In this document: one piece after another, positions 1 to 9,770 of the stretch | Position numbering within the stretch: the stretch's first letter is position 1 | Layout: the number at the start of each line of letters is the position of its first letter | Assembly: GCA_017522685.1 (NCBI GenBank) | Contig: JAFWYN010000028.1 | Location: 38,079-102,078 of the forward strand | From: Lachnospiraceae bacterium | GTDB taxonomy: Bacteria; Bacillota_A; Clostridia; Lachnospirales; Lachnospiraceae | Direction of reading: 5' to 3' | Length of the DNA stretch: 64,000 nt | Position numbers and translations under genes: made by a program | Notes under the pieces: model-generated | What the model was told of the DNA's origin: nothing | Databases searched by the model: none | What the model saw: the letters and a program-made list of their open reading frames with translations, nothing else

Positions 1-695
1 ATACACACACAGGCACTGATAAAGAAGGTGTAAAGGAATCTCTGATAGGCCCGGGCGGTTCTTTGCAATTCCATCATATAGTCGGAAGCAAAAGTTTCTT
101 TGGATTTTACGGCAATCATAAAATCAGCGTTCTCTAGCACAGAGGAATCCGGCTTATATTGATAGGTAAAATACTGTTCCGGTCGAACTTCTGCCTGATA
201 CACATCCTGATCAAAAAAGGAAAGCAGTTCCAATGAACCATCATAAAAACAACATAAGATGGCATCGGTGGGCAACATAAGATGACCGTCCAGCTCTGAA
301 TACAGGGGGAAATCAACATTTCCGCTGTTCACACTGTATTTGCCCTGCTTGTTTCGGCGGGTGTGATACAGGATGTCGCTGCCGCCCTTAGCCAGCTCCT
401 GATTAAATTGCTGAAGTGCGGTTTTGGTTACTGTGCGTCCGGCAGTGACGTTTAAAGGATGTCCGGTATCGTCTCCTGCCCCCATATGTCCAATCATACC
501 ATAGGTATACAGCTTGCTGATATAGGTTCTAAATTCCGGCAGGTAATAAATATCACCGGTGAGAATGCCTTTTCCCTCCTGTTTGAGTGCAAAAAAGGCT
601 TCCCTGCCCATCCATAATGAACCACCCATTGTAAATATGGACGCGACAAGCAATAATCTGTAAAGGAATAATCGTATTTTTTTACTTGTTTTCAA
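1..695 (-). CDS. Sensor histidine kinase, N-terminal sensor part (partial)
   Basis: The reading frame is open from a TTG at 695 to the left window edge. It starts inside the response regulator gene (14-nt overlap), which supports translational coupling. The visible part has a short basic N-terminus, one hydrophobic segment at about residues 8-24, an extracytoplasmic domain of roughly 180 residues, and the beginning of a second hydrophobic segment at the edge (FLYTFFISACV). This is the usual layout of the sensing half of a membrane histidine kinase; the HAMP, HisKA and ATPase parts would lie outside the window. The kinase call rests on the layout and on the upstream OmpR-type regulator, since no kinase motif is visible. 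The TTG start is chosen because no ATG or GTG fits this frame nearby. Confidence 0.6.
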   Translation of the reverse strand, partial: MKTSKKIRLFLYRLLLVASIFTMGGSLWMGREAFFALKQEGKGILTGDIYYLPEFRTYISKLYTYGMIGHMGAGDDTGHPLNVTAGRTVTKTALQQFNQELAKGGSDILYHTRRNKQGKYSVNSGNVDFPLYSELDGHLMLPTDAILCCFYDGSLELLSFFDQDVYQAEVRPEQYFTYQYKPDSSVLENADFMIAVKSKETFASDYMMELQRTARAYQRFLYTFFISACVC

Positions 696-1380
696 GTTTG
701 TATCCAATGCCCCACACCACCTTTAAGTACTCCGGTTCTCCCGGGTTGATTTCTATTTTTTCACGAATTCTTCGAATATGTACCATAACCGTTTTTTCGC
801 CGTTATATGCGATGGGTTCCTGCCAGACGGCAGTATATATTTCCTCAGCGGAAAAAATGCGACCGGGATGCTTCATCAAAAGTTCCATAATCTTCGTTTC
901 CGTAGAGGTGAGCTTCACAATTTCACCATCGACCCTTAAGATATGGGAGGTGAAATCAAATTGCAGCCTTCCGATACGGACCTCCTGAGTGACGGTATGG
1001 ATGCCGCCTAATTGCATATATCGGCGCAGGCCGCTGCTTACTCTTGCCAGTACCTCCTTGTAGTGGAAGGGCTTGGTGATATAATCATCGGCACCGATGG
1101 ATAGTCCAAGTATTTTGTCAGACTCCTCTGATTTGGCTGACATAATCAGGATGGGGATATTGTTGCGTTCCCGGATTTTCAGGATGGTAGAGAAGCCGTC
1201 CATTTTGGGCATCATAATATCCAAAAGCATCAGATGAATCTGTGTGGATTCTAAAATCTGCAAAGCTTCCAAACCATTATACGCACAGTAAACCTGATAG
1301 CCTTCCTTTTCGAGTTGGATTTTTAATGTGTTAACGATATCTTTGTCATCATCAACAACCAGTATTCTTTCGTGATCCAT
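682..1380 (-). CDS. OmpR/PhoB-family response regulator
   Basis: 232 residues. The receiver domain spans residues 1-120, with acidic residues D10-D12, phosphoacceptor D54 (LLDIMMPKMDG), S81 and K103 (ITKPF). A winged-helix Trans_Reg_C domain follows at about 135-230, ending VVWGIGYKLE, a typical OmpR C-terminus. It is a DNA-binding regulator phosphorylated by a partner kinase, here probably the overlapping gene downstream. ATG at 1380 is preceded by AAGGAGAT. The pair faces away from the arginine operon and shares a 352-bp intergenic region with it. The signal sensed is unknown. Confidence 0.93.
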   Translation of the reverse strand: MDHERILVVDDDKDIVNTLKIQLEKEGYQVYCAYNGLEALQILESTQIHLMLLDIMMPKMDGFSTILKIRERNNIPILIMSAKSEESDKILGLSIGADDYITKPFHYKEVLARVSSGLRRYMQLGGIHTVTQEVRIGRLQFDFTSHILRVDGEIVKLTSTETKIMELLMKHPGRIFSAEEIYTAVWQEPIAYNGEKTVMVHIRRIREKIEINPGEPEYLKVVWGIGYKLENK

Positions 1381-1490
1381 GGTATCTCCTTGTTTTAGGG
1401 TCCATAAAGGGTTTCTACTAATAATATAGCAGAAAATTTTTACAAAAAAAGGAGTAAAATTCTTACAAATTTCTTAAGATTTGTTTTAGT

Positions 1491-1611
1491 TTATGCATGA
1501 ATGTAGTGCATAAAAGATGTTTTATGCAGAAAATATGCATAAAACAAGTAAAAAATAATATTTTTATAAAAAACTATTGCATAATATGCATAAAAGGTGT
1601 ATGATTATGCA
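1491..1611 (+). promoter_or_regulatory. argC operon promoter overlapped by ArgR-like palindromes
   Basis: A sigma-A type promoter is visible: TTGCAT (1577-1582), a 17-bp spacer, and TATGAT (1600-1605). Around it are inverted repeats with TTATGCA/TGCATAA half-sites at 1491-1513, 1522-1542, 1577-1593 and 1587-1611. The last two overlap the -35, spacer and -10. AT-rich palindromes of this size in front of argC are typical of ARG boxes bound by the arginine repressor ArgR, so arginine repression is the likely control. The repressor gene is not in this window. The leader from about 1612 to the argC start is around 120 nt and contains a modest hairpin (TCTTCG/CGAAGA, 1635-1668). The rest of 1381-1490 is AT-rich and should hold the leftward promoter of the response regulator, which I could not resolve. 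Confidence 0.75.
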
Positions 1612-1732
1612 ATCAATAGAATGTGGATGAGAATCTTCTTCGAAAAACAGTTGAGTTTTGTACGAAGAGAGAGTATAGTAATTATGTATGCTTTAGAATG
1701 GGTAAGGTATGATTTGAAAGGAAGTAGAGATT

Positions 1733-2686
1733 ATGAGTAAGAAGATGAAGATTTTTATTGATGGTAGCGAAGGAACTACCGGACTTAGAATATATGAGCG
1801 TTTCCAGGGAAGAGATGATATCGAACTTTTAAAGATTGATTCAGAACTGAGAAAGGATATTAATGAGAGAAAGCGTTTGATTAATGCGTCAGATGTTACT
1901 TTCCTTTGTCTGCCGGATGTAGCCTCCAGAGAATCCGTTTCTTTGGTGGAAAATGAGAATGTAGTCATCATTGATGCATCTACCGCCCACAGAACAGAAA
2001 GCGGTTGGGCTTACGGTTTTCCGGAGTTGTCCGAGGCACATAGAGAAGCCATTAAAACAGGGAAGAGAATCGCAGTACCGGGATGTTATGCTACCGGATT
2101 TATTTCTTTGGTATATCCCATGATTGCACAGGGTATTATGTCTGCCGACTATCCGGTCAGTGCATTTGGCCTTTCCGGTTACAGCGGAGCGGGCAAGAAG
2201 GTGATTGCTGCTTATGAAGCGGAAGAAAGACCGGTGGATTTCGATGCACCCAGAGAGTACGCATTGACACAATCCCACAAGCATCTGAAGGAAATGAAGG
2301 CCATCACAGGTTTGGCGAAAGAGCCTTTGTTCTCCCCTATTATCTGTGATTATTACAGCGGTATGGTGATGTCCGTGCCCGTATATACGGATATGTTGAA
2401 TAAGGCGAAGACTCCGGAAGAAATACATAAAATGTTCAGTGAGTTTTACGCAGGACAGAAGTTCGTAAAGGTCATGCCTCTGGATGCAGAAGCGGGAGAA
2501 GGGAATATGCTGGCCGGCAATGGTTGTTCCGGTTGGGACGGACTGAAAATATTCATCACCGGTAACGAAGACAGAGTGGTTCTTTCCTCTCAGTTTGATA
2601 ACTTAGGGAAGGGTGCTTCCGGTGCGGCAATCCAGTGCTTAAATATTGTAATGGGTTGTGAGGAAGATAAAGGATTACAACTATGA
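1733..2686 (+). CDS. argC: N-acetyl-gamma-glutamyl-phosphate reductase, type 2
   Basis: 317 residues, the length of the short type-2 ArgC family. It carries out the NADPH-dependent reduction of N-acetylglutamyl phosphate to the semialdehyde, the third step of arginine synthesis. The N-terminal nucleotide-binding region contains GSEGTTGLRI (11-20); the catalytic cysteine is C118 in VPGCYATGF. It is the first gene of the arg operon, with GGAAGTAGAGATT before the ATG and a 4-nt ATGA overlap with the next gene. Regulation is likely by ArgR through the upstream palindromes. Confidence 0.96.
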   Translation: MSKKMKIFIDGSEGTTGLRIYERFQGRDDIELLKIDSELRKDINERKRLINASDVTFLCLPDVASRESVSLVENENVVIIDASTAHRTESGWAYGFPELSEAHREAIKTGKRIAVPGCYATGFISLVYPMIAQGIMSADYPVSAFGLSGYSGAGKKVIAAYEAEERPVDFDAPREYALTQSHKHLKEMKAITGLAKEPLFSPIICDYYSGMVMSVPVYTDMLNKAKTPEEIHKMFSEFYAGQKFVKVMPLDAEAGEGNMLAGNGCSGWDGLKIFITGNEDRVVLSSQFDNLGKGASGAAIQCLNIVMGCEEDKGLQL

Positions 2687-3141
2687 AAAAATATACGATT
2701 AAGACCATGACCATAGAGGATTATGATGGTTTGTATGCACTTTGGATGACCATACACGGCTTCGGTATCCGTAGCGTGGATGACTCCAGGGAAGGTGTTG
2801 AGATGTTCTTAAAAAGAAATCCTTCCACCAGTGTGGTGGCGGTTTCCGATAGTGGGGAAATCGTGGGAGGTATTCTTTGCGGGCATGACGGACGAAGAGG
2901 TTGTCTGTACCATGTATGCGTAAGAGAGGATTACCGCAGACTGGGCATCGGCAAGGAAATGGTAGTGCATTGCATGAACGCATTGAAGGCTGAGAAAATC
3001 AATAAGGTAAGCCTGATAGCTTTCACCATAAATGATATCGGCAATGCTTTTTGGAATACCATCGGTTGGACCAAGAGAGAAGATTTGAACTATTATGATT
3101 TCACCTTGAATGAGGCGAATATTACGGCTTTTAATAAATAG
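2683..3141 (+). CDS. GNAT N-acetyltransferase within the arginine operon
   Basis: 152 residues forming a single GNAT domain. The acetyl-CoA binding motif is visible as VREDYRRLGIGKEMV (about 83-97), with a C-terminal beta segment around NAFWNTIGW. The start overlaps the argC stop by 4 nt (ATGA), so it is translated with the operon. GNAT proteins use acetyl-CoA to acetylate an amine. Its position between argC and argJ suggests a role in making N-acetylglutamate, as a stand-alone short acetylglutamate synthase, but ArgJ can also supply acetylglutamate and the sequence alone does not fix the substrate. Another small amine substrate is possible. Confidence 0.85.
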   Translation: MKKYTIKTMTIEDYDGLYALWMTIHGFGIRSVDDSREGVEMFLKRNPSTSVVAVSDSGEIVGGILCGHDGRRGCLYHVCVREDYRRLGIGKEMVVHCMNALKAEKINKVSLIAFTINDIGNAFWNTIGWTKREDLNYYDFTLNEANITAFNK

Positions 3142-3153
3142 GAGGAAGCAGAT

Positions 3154-4377
3154 ATGAAGGAAATCGCAGGTGGCGTAACAAGCGCGAAGGGGTTTGAGGC
3201 AGCAGGTGCAGAGGCTGCCGTAAAGTATAAGAATCGTAAGGATATGGCACTGGTTTACAGTACTGCACCTTGTAAGGTGGCAGGAACCTTTACTACAAAT
3301 GTAGTAAAAGCGGCACCGGTGCTTTGGGATAAGCAGGTGGTAGAAACAAGTGCATTTGCACAGGCAGTAGTAGTGAATTCCGGTATTGCCAATGCATGCA
3401 CCGGTAAGCCCGGTATGGATTGCTGTAAGGCAGAGGCAGAGCATGCAGGTAAGCTTTTAGGCATTCCTGCAGAAGCAGTATTGGTTGCTTCTACCGGTGT
3501 CATCGGTATGGCTATGCCTGTGGACAGATTATGTGCCGGTATTGAGAAACTGGTAGCAGCTAAGGCAGCTACTCCTAAGGCGGGATTGGATGCGGCTAAG
3601 GCGATTATGACCACCGATACCGTACATAAGCAGGTGGCAGTAGAGGTGGAACTGGGCGGAAAGACCGTAACCATAGGTGGTATGTGTAAGGGTTCCGGCA
3701 TGATTCATCCCAATATGTGTACCATGCTTGGCTTTGTGACCACAGATGCGAATATTTCGAAGGAAATGTTGCAGAAGGCAGTTTCTGCAAGTGTAGTAGA
3801 TTCTTTCAACATGATTTCCGTAGACGGAGATACTTCTACCAATGATACCTTACTGGTACTGGCCAACGGCTTGGCAGGCAATGAGGAGATTACAGCTGAG
3901 GGTGCTGATTTTAAGGCATTCTGTGAGGCTTTAGATTATGTGACCATGTACCTGGCTAAGAAGATGGCCGGTGACGGGGAAGGGGCTACGGCATTGTTTG
4001 AATGTCAAGTGGTAGGTGCGGATACCAAGGAAAATGCAAGAACTCTTGCAAAATCAGTAATTTGTTCTTCTCTGAGTAAGGCAGCTATCTTCGGACATGA
4101 TGCAAACTTCGGACGTTTCTTATGTGCATTGGGTTACAGCGGTGTGACTTTTGACCCCGAGAACGTAGATTTATACTTCCAAAGCAAATCCGGCCGTATC
4201 CATATTTTCGGTGAAGGAATTGCAAAGGATTACAGTGAAGAAGAAGCAACCAAGATTCTTTCCGATGAGGAAGTAACCATCTATGTAGATATGCATATGG
4301 GCAACGCAGAAGCAACCGCATGGGGCTGCGACTTAAGTTATGACTACGTAAAAATAAATGCGGACTACCGTTCGTAA
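3154..4377 (+). CDS. argJ: Glutamate N-acetyltransferase / ornithine acetyltransferase
   Basis: 407 residues, full length for ArgJ. The protein moves the acetyl group from N-acetylornithine to glutamate; bifunctional versions can also use acetyl-CoA. It is made as a precursor that self-cleaves before a conserved threonine, here T190 in MCTMLGF, which becomes the nucleophile of the beta chain. The residue before it is cysteine rather than the common alanine. The oxyanion and substrate motifs STGVIG (113-118) and [10 protein letters not shown] (179-188) are present. AGGAGG lies 7 nt upstream of the ATG. It is the third gene of the arg operon. Whether it is mono- or bifunctional cannot be told from sequence. 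Confidence 0.96.
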   Translation: MKEIAGGVTSAKGFEAAGAEAAVKYKNRKDMALVYSTAPCKVAGTFTTNVVKAAPVLWDKQVVETSAFAQAVVVNSGIANACTGKPGMDCCKAEAEHAGKLLGIPAEAVLVASTGVIGMAMPVDRLCAGIEKLVAAKAATPKAGLDAAKAIMTTDTVHKQVAVEVELGGKTVTIGGMCKGSGMIHPNMCTMLGFVTTDANISKEMLQKAVSASVVDSFNMISVDGDTSTNDTLLVLANGLAGNEEITAEGADFKAFCEALDYVTMYLAKKMAGDGEGATALFECQVVGADTKENARTLAKSVICSSLSKAAIFGHDANFGRFLCALGYSGVTFDPENVDLYFQSKSGRIHIFGEGIAKDYSEEEATKILSDEEVTIYVDMHMGNAEATAWGCDLSYDYVKINADYRS

Positions 4378-4391
4378 AAGGAGACTCAACC

Positions 4392-5279
4392 ATGGAAAAA
4401 AACATCGAAAAATACTTACAAAAAGCAGAGGTGCTCATCGAAGCACTTCCCTATATCCAGAAGTTTAACAGAAAGATCATCGTGGTAAAGTACGGCGGAA
4501 GTGCCATGAGCGATGAAGAATTGCAGAAAAACGTAATTAAAGACGTAACTTTACTGAAGTTAGTAGGCTTCAAACCCATTATTGTACATGGCGGCGGAAA
4601 GGCTATCAGCAAATGGGTGAATAAAGTCGGTAAGGAAGCACAGTTTTTGAACGGACTGCGTGTAACCGATGAAGAGACCATGGAAATCGCTGAAATGGTA
4701 CTTGGCAGAGTAAATAAAAGCCTGGTATCCATGGTACAGGAGTTGGGTGTAAAGGCTGTTGGTATCAGTGGTAAGGACGGTGGTTTGTTGAAGGTGGATA
4801 AGAAGTATTCTGACGGTCAGGATATTGGTTTTGTAGGCGATATCAAAGAGGTAGATGCAAAGATTCTCTATGATTTATTGGAGAATGATTTCCTTCCCAT
4901 CGTGGCACCCATCGGTATGGATGACAATTTTGATACCTACAATATTAACGCAGATGATGCAGCATGTGCTATTGCTAAGGCAGTTGGCGCAGATAAGCTG
5001 GTATTCTTAACTGATGTGGAAGGTCTGTATCGTGACTTTAATGATAAGTCCACCTTCATTTCCAGACTGACTGCAACAGAAGCAGACAATCTGATTAACA
5101 GCGGTATTATCGGCGGCGGTATGCTGCCTAAGTTAAATAACTGTACCTCTGCAATCAAGAATGGTGTAAGCAGAGTACATATTTTGGACGGAAGAGTTCC
5201 CCACACTTTGCTTTTGGAAGTGTTTACCAATCAGGGTGTTGGTACAGCGATTATTTCAGACGGTGACGAATGCCACTAA
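4392..5279 (+). CDS. argB: Acetylglutamate kinase
   Basis: 295 residues of the amino-acid kinase family. It phosphorylates N-acetylglutamate with ATP, the second step of arginine synthesis. Visible motifs are KYGGSAM near residue 33 (phosphate binding), [10 protein letters not shown] at about 64-73 and the GGGMLPK segment near 240. The N-terminal extension before the KYGG motif resembles that of hexameric, arginine-inhibited enzymes, so feedback inhibition is plausible. It sits 14 nt after argJ and 15 nt before argD. Confidence 0.96.
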   Translation: MEKNIEKYLQKAEVLIEALPYIQKFNRKIIVVKYGGSAMSDEELQKNVIKDVTLLKLVGFKPIIVHGGGKAISKWVNKVGKEAQFLNGLRVTDEETMEIAEMVLGRVNKSLVSMVQELGVKAVGISGKDGGLLKVDKKYSDGQDIGFVGDIKEVDAKILYDLLENDFLPIVAPIGMDDNFDTYNINADDAACAIAKAVGADKLVFLTDVEGLYRDFNDKSTFISRLTATEADNLINSGIIGGGMLPKLNNCTSAIKNGVSRVHILDGRVPHTLLLEVFTNQGVGTAIISDGDECH

Positions 5280-5294
5280 TAAGGAGGCAAGAAT

Positions 5295-6488
5295 ATGAGT
5301 GAAGTAATGAAGAATTATATTGAGGAAGCGGAAAGTGCACTTTTACATACCTACAACCGGTACCAGATTGTGCTGGATAAGGGTGACGGAGTGTATTTGT
5401 ATGATACAGATGGCAAGAAGTACCTGGATTTTATGGCCGGTATTGCGGTATTTGCCTTCGGTTACAATAACAAGGCTTATAATGATGCTATCAAGGAGCA
5501 GGTGGATAAGCTGATTCACACATCCAATTATTTCTATAATGTGCCTGCTGTGGAAGCAGCAAAGAAGCTGACCAAGGCTTCCGGCATGGACAGAGTGTTT
5601 TTCACCAATTCCGGTGCGGAGGCAGTGGAGGGTGCATTAAAGGCTGCTGTGAAATATGCATATCTTAAGGATGGAGCCCACGACCATGAGATTATTGCCA
5701 TGGAGCATTCCTTCCACGGACGTACCATGGGTGCTTTGTCCGTAACCGGTAATCCCAAGTATCGTGAAGCATTTGAACCCTTGGCAGGGATTGTAAAGTT
5801 TGCACAGTTTAATGATTTTGCAAGTGTGGAAGCATTGGTAAATGAAAAGACCTGTGCCATTATCATGGAAACCGTACAGGGAGAGGGCGGTATTTATCCT
5901 GCAGATGCAGAGTTCCTTAAGAAGGTACGTGCCCTTTGTGATGAAAAGGATATCTTACTTATTTTGGATGAAATACAGAGTGGTATGGGCAGAACCGGTA
6001 CCATGTTTGCATGGCAGGATTATGGTGTGAAGCCGGATATTATGACTTCTGCCAAGGCACTGACCTGTGGTATACCCGGCGGTGCATTCCTGATGACGGA
6101 GAAGGTGGCACAGAACTCTTTGTGCGCCGGCGACCACGGTACCACCTATGGCGGTAATCCTTTGGCGGCAGCAGCTACCTCCAAGGTATTTGATTTATAT
6201 GAAGAATTGGATATCTTAAACAATGTAAAGGTAGTAGGTCCTTATCTGGCAGAGAAACTGGCAGAGTTGGCGGCAGAATTTGACTGCATTGAGACCAGCC
6301 GCGGTAAGGGACTTATGCAGGGACTTGTATTTAACAAGCCTGTTGGAGAAATCATTGCCCGCGCTATGGAAAAAGGTCTGATTCTGATTAACGCAGGAAC
6401 CAATATTATCCGTTTTGTACCTGCACTTACCATTACCAAAGAGAATGTGGATGAGATGATAGGCATTTTGAAGGAATGTATTTCGTAA
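5295..6488 (+). CDS. argD: Acetylornithine aminotransferase
   Basis: 397 residues, class-III PLP aminotransferase. It converts N-acetylglutamate semialdehyde to N-acetylornithine using glutamate. The PLP Schiff-base lysine is K254 in TSAKALTCG, the cofactor-binding aspartate is in LILDEIQSGMGRTG, and the substrate-phase motif SGAEAVEGALK is present near 106. AAGGAGGC precedes the ATG. It is the last biosynthetic gene of the operon; later arginine steps (argF, G, H) are not in the window. Confidence 0.95.
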   Translation: MSEVMKNYIEEAESALLHTYNRYQIVLDKGDGVYLYDTDGKKYLDFMAGIAVFAFGYNNKAYNDAIKEQVDKLIHTSNYFYNVPAVEAAKKLTKASGMDRVFFTNSGAEAVEGALKAAVKYAYLKDGAHDHEIIAMEHSFHGRTMGALSVTGNPKYREAFEPLAGIVKFAQFNDFASVEALVNEKTCAIIMETVQGEGGIYPADAEFLKKVRALCDEKDILLILDEIQSGMGRTGTMFAWQDYGVKPDIMTSAKALTCGIPGGAFLMTEKVAQNSLCAGDHGTTYGGNPLAAAATSKVFDLYEELDILNNVKVVGPYLAEKLAELAAEFDCIETSRGKGLMQGLVFNKPVGEIIARAMEKGLILINAGTNIIRFVPALTITKENVDEMIGILKECIS

Positions 6489-6504
6489 GATAGAAAGGTA
6501 AAGT

Positions 6505-7869
6505 ATGCATTTAAGAAAAAAGCTTTTAGCGATTCTGGCAGTTGTGATATTATTGGCAGTTACATTCTACGGTGCGGATTTGGAAAATTCCGGTGATGGT
6601 GAGGATGGTTTCTTCTCCATGTTTAGTAAGAAGAAAGATACCATATATTTCTGGTACAATGACGAAAGCATGTCGGATTATATTAATAGTGCTGCCGTTA
6701 TGTACGGAGAGAAATATAAGGTGAGAGTACTTCCTCAGTTGGTTTCGGAAAGCAGATATTTGGAGGCAATTAACCAGGCTACACTTTATGAGGAACATAT
6801 GCCGGATGCCTATCTGATTAGTAATGATTCTCTGGAAAAGGCATATAAGGCCGGTTTAGCAACGCCTGTAGAGGATGTTTCCAAAAGAATGAGTACCATT
6901 CATTTTCCGCAGACAGCACTGGATGCGGTGACTTATCAGGGAAAATACGTAGCATATCCTTTGTATTATGAAACTGCGGTATTGCTGTACAATGAGGATT
7001 ATCTGAAGCAATGGGCGTTGCAGCAGGCCGCGAAGGAAGCGGAAGAAGCAGAAAGAGAAGCCACCCAGGAGGAATTGCAGAGTCGTGCGGATGAGATTAT
7101 GGCACAGGCAGTTCCGAAGACCATTGATGACATTTTAAGTATGGCAGATACCTTTGACCCTCCGGAAACAGTGGAATCCATTTTCAAGTGGGATGTGTCG
7201 GATATCTTTTACAATTATTATTTTGTAGGCAATTATATGCTTATGGGCGGAGACACCGGTGACAGTAAGGATAAGCTGGATATCAATAATGAACAGGCTA
7301 AAAAATGTTTAGAGGTATATAAGGCACTCAATCAGTTCTTTTATATAGAGCCGGACAAGGTCTCATATGAGTCCGTACTTCAGGAATTTATGGAGGGTAA
7401 AATCGTATTTACCATAGCCACCACGGATGCAGTGGCTACTCTTAATCAGGCGAAAAAAGAAGGACTGACAGCTGTGGAGTACCAGGTGGCACTTTTGCCG
7501 GATCCGGGTGAGGATTTGAAGGGACGTTCCCTCTCCGTGACCCAGGCAGTTGCCATTAACGGTTATTCTCCCAATAAAGAGCTGGCGGAGCAGTTTGCTG
7601 CTTATCTGACCACAGAATATACCACCCTGCTTTATGAGAAGAGCGGACGTGTTGCTTCTTATCAGTTTGTAAACCAGAATGATAAAATATTGAATGTTTA
7701 CCGTGAACAGTATGAAAGCAGTATTTCTCTGCCTAAGATGGTAGAAACCGGCAATTATTGGTTGCAACTGGAAGTGTTGTTTTCTAAGGTGTGGAACGGT
7801 GGAGATGTAACAAAACTGGTGGATGAAATGTCAGAACGTCTTCATTCCCAATTGACAGAAACAAACTAA
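6505..7869 (+). CDS. Membrane-anchored extracellular solute-binding protein
   Basis: 454 residues. The N-terminus is basic followed by a hydrophobic segment (about 6-24) with no lipobox cysteine, so it is probably an uncleaved anchor or ordinary signal peptide. The body resembles family-1 (sugar-type) ABC solute-binding proteins, with a DTIYFWYNDESM-like first strand, VAYPLYYETAVLLYN near 155-170 and a helical insertion rich in Glu/Ala at about 170-200. No ABC permease or ATPase lies next to it. It starts 16 nt after argD, so it may be co-transcribed with the arg genes, but ligand and role are unknown. Confidence 0.8.
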   Translation: MHLRKKLLAILAVVILLAVTFYGADLENSGDGEDGFFSMFSKKKDTIYFWYNDESMSDYINSAAVMYGEKYKVRVLPQLVSESRYLEAINQATLYEEHMPDAYLISNDSLEKAYKAGLATPVEDVSKRMSTIHFPQTALDAVTYQGKYVAYPLYYETAVLLYNEDYLKQWALQQAAKEAEEAEREATQEELQSRADEIMAQAVPKTIDDILSMADTFDPPETVESIFKWDVSDIFYNYYFVGNYMLMGGDTGDSKDKLDINNEQAKKCLEVYKALNQFFYIEPDKVSYESVLQEFMEGKIVFTIATTDAVATLNQAKKEGLTAVEYQVALLPDPGEDLKGRSLSVTQAVAINGYSPNKELAEQFAAYLTTEYTTLLYEKSGRVASYQFVNQNDKILNVYREQYESSISLPKMVETGNYWLQLEVLFSKVWNGGDVTKLVDEMSERLHSQLTETN

Positions 7870-7941
7870 ATTTGTACACATATTTTGCCAATCAGCGGGA
7901 TATTCTATTACTATCAGCAAAGAATGATAAAGGAGTATCCC

Positions 7942-8373
7942 ATGATTGGTATTTTTATTGCATTAATATCCGGTGCACTGATGAGTATTCAGGGGGTTTT
8001 TAATACCGGTGTCACAAAAAGTTCAAGCATTTGGACTGCAAGTATCATAGTGCAGTTTACGGCCCTGTGTGTATGCCTGGGAGCATGGTTTATTACGGAC
8101 AGGAGTTCACTGATGGCACCCTTTAAGGTGGAGCCGAAATATATGCTCCTGGGTGGTGCTATCGGCGCTTTTATCACCTATACGGTTATCAAAAGTATGG
8201 AAAGCCTGGGACCGGCAAAAGCAGTAATGTTGATTGTTATTGCACAGCTGGCGGTGGCTTATGTGATAGAGCTGTTTGGTATGTTCGGAGTAGAAAAGCA
8301 ACCTTGGGAATGGAGAAAGGCCATTGGTATGCTGGTGGCCATTGCCGGGATAGTGATTTTTAAATGGCGGTAG
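7942..8373 (+). CDS. DMT-type membrane protein (DUF606/YdcZ-like)
   Basis: 143 residues with about four to five hydrophobic helices and the small-residue patterns of the drug/metabolite transporter superfamily (LISGALMSIQGVFNTGV at the N-terminus, GMLVAIAGIVIFKWR at the C-terminus). The YdcZ/DUF606 group consists of such half-size proteins, which probably dimerise. An upstream in-frame ATG at 7885 exists, but the start at 7942 is preferred because AAAGGAG lies 8 nt before it and the protein then begins directly with the first helix. Substrate unknown. Confidence 0.8.
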   Translation: MIGIFIALISGALMSIQGVFNTGVTKSSSIWTASIIVQFTALCVCLGAWFITDRSSLMAPFKVEPKYMLLGGAIGAFITYTVIKSMESLGPAKAVMLIVIAQLAVAYVIELFGMFGVEKQPWEWRKAIGMLVAIAGIVIFKWR

Positions 8374-8470
8374 AAAAGCAAAAAACCTACTTGCAGTTTA
8401 TTAACAACTAATTTACAATAGTATTTATCAACATAGAGAGGCATTCCGATTACCGTTGGGGAAAGGAACT

Positions 8471-9046
8471 ATGATGAAATACAGAAAAATGGGCATCCTG
8501 CTTTTGGCAGGAAGCCTTGTAATGTTCGGCGGTTGTGACGAAAAGGGAGAGCTTTCTTTTGATTCGGATACAGCCGGTGAAACTACATATAACCGGCAAA
8601 CGGTGGACAGTGTGCAAGTTACAGGGCAGGAAAAGATATTGGTGTATGTCTGCGGTGCGGTGAGCATGCCCGGAGTGATAGAAGTGGATGCAGACAGCAG
8701 AGTGGTGGATGTCATTGCTTTGGCAGGCGGTATGACGGAGTATGCGGATGAGACTTATCTGAATCTGGCGGGGAGACTGGATGACGGGGAAAAAATTTAT
8801 GTCCCCACCCGAGAAGAGGTCCTGCAGTGGGAATCTCAGGAGCAAGCCCAAAGCCTGATAAACATTAATACAGCCACCTCGGACAGATTGTGTGAGCTGC
8901 CCGGTATCGGAGAAAGTAAGGCGGCTGATATTATTGCCTATCGGGAGAAGAACGGTCCTTTTGAAACGGCTGAAGATATTATGAAGGTGCCGGGGATAAA
9001 GCTGAGTTTGTATGAAAAAATCGCAGATAAAATATGTGTAAAATAA
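8471..9046 (+). CDS. comEA: ComEA-like DNA-binding lipoprotein-type competence protein
   Basis: About 192 residues. A short signal segment ends at MFGGC, an imperfect lipobox. A SLBB-like domain follows (ILVYVCGAVSMPGVIEV region, about 55-115), then the helix-hairpin-helix DNA-binding motif (ININTATSDRLCELPGIGE and FETAEDIMKVPGIK, about 130-190). ComEA binds double-stranded DNA outside the membrane and passes it to the ComEC channel, which is encoded about 3 kb downstream. GGGGAAAGGA precedes two adjacent ATG codons (8471, 8474); either could be used. Confidence 0.92.
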   Translation: MMKYRKMGILLLAGSLVMFGGCDEKGELSFDSDTAGETTYNRQTVDSVQVTGQEKILVYVCGAVSMPGVIEVDADSRVVDVIALAGGMTEYADETYLNLAGRLDDGEKIYVPTREEVLQWESQEQAQSLININTATSDRLCELPGIGESKAADIIAYREKNGPFETAEDIMKVPGIKLSLYEKIADKICVK

Positions 9047-9066
9047 CAGGAAAGTGAGAAAATAAA

Positions 9067-9756
9067 GTGGCAAAAAGAGCATTGGTTGTGGATGATGAGA
9101 AGCTGATAGTAAAAGGAATCCGTTTCAGTCTGGAGCAGGATGATATGCAGGTGGATTGTGCATATGACGGAGAAGAAGCTTTGGAATATGCAAAGAATAA
9201 CCGGTATGACATTATCCTTTTGGATGTCATGTTACCCAAGTTGACCGGCTTTGAAGTATGCCAGCAGATTCGCGAGTTTTCCAATGTGCCTATTATCATG
9301 CTGACTGCAAAGGATGATGATATGGACAAGATACTGGGACTGGAATACGGTGCGGATGATTATATCACAAAGCCCTTTAATATTTTAGAAGTAAAAGCAC
9401 GTATTAAGGCAATTATGCGTCGTACGGATTCCGGCAAGACAGCTGCAAAAACAAAGGATGTTATCAGCGGAAATGTGCGTTTGGAGTGTGATGGCAGGCG
9501 TTGTTATATCGGCGGCAAGGAGATGGGCCTGACAGCCAAGGAATTTGAAGTGTTAGAGCTTTTGATGCTGAATCCGGACAAGGTATACAGCAGGGATGAG
9601 CTGCTGAAGCTGGTTTGGGGCGAGGATTATCCGGGTGATGTACGGACTGTGGATGTTCATATCCGGAGACTTCGGGAAAAAATCGAAGAGAATCCCAGTG
9701 AGCCTAAATATGTTCATACCAAATGGGGAGTAGGATATTATTTCCTCAATGAATAG
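9067..9756 (+). CDS. OmpR/PhoB-family response regulator
   Basis: 229 residues, GTG start. Receiver domain with D9/D10, phosphoacceptor D53 (LLDVMLPKLTG), T80 and K102 (ITKPF), followed by a winged-helix domain ending TKWGVGYYFLNE. It is followed 14 nt later by a histidine kinase, with which it forms a two-component system. Position between comEA and comEC is a family habit in Lachnospiraceae and need not mean competence control. The overall resemblance is to the PhoP/WalR-type regulators that respond to envelope state. Confidence 0.94.
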   Translation: MAKRALVVDDEKLIVKGIRFSLEQDDMQVDCAYDGEEALEYAKNNRYDIILLDVMLPKLTGFEVCQQIREFSNVPIIMLTAKDDDMDKILGLEYGADDYITKPFNILEVKARIKAIMRRTDSGKTAAKTKDVISGNVRLECDGRRCYIGGKEMGLTAKEFEVLELLMLNPDKVYSRDELLKLVWGEDYPGDVRTVDVHIRRLREKIEENPSEPKYVHTKWGVGYYFLNE

Positions 9757-9770
9757 GGAAGAAGAACAAG

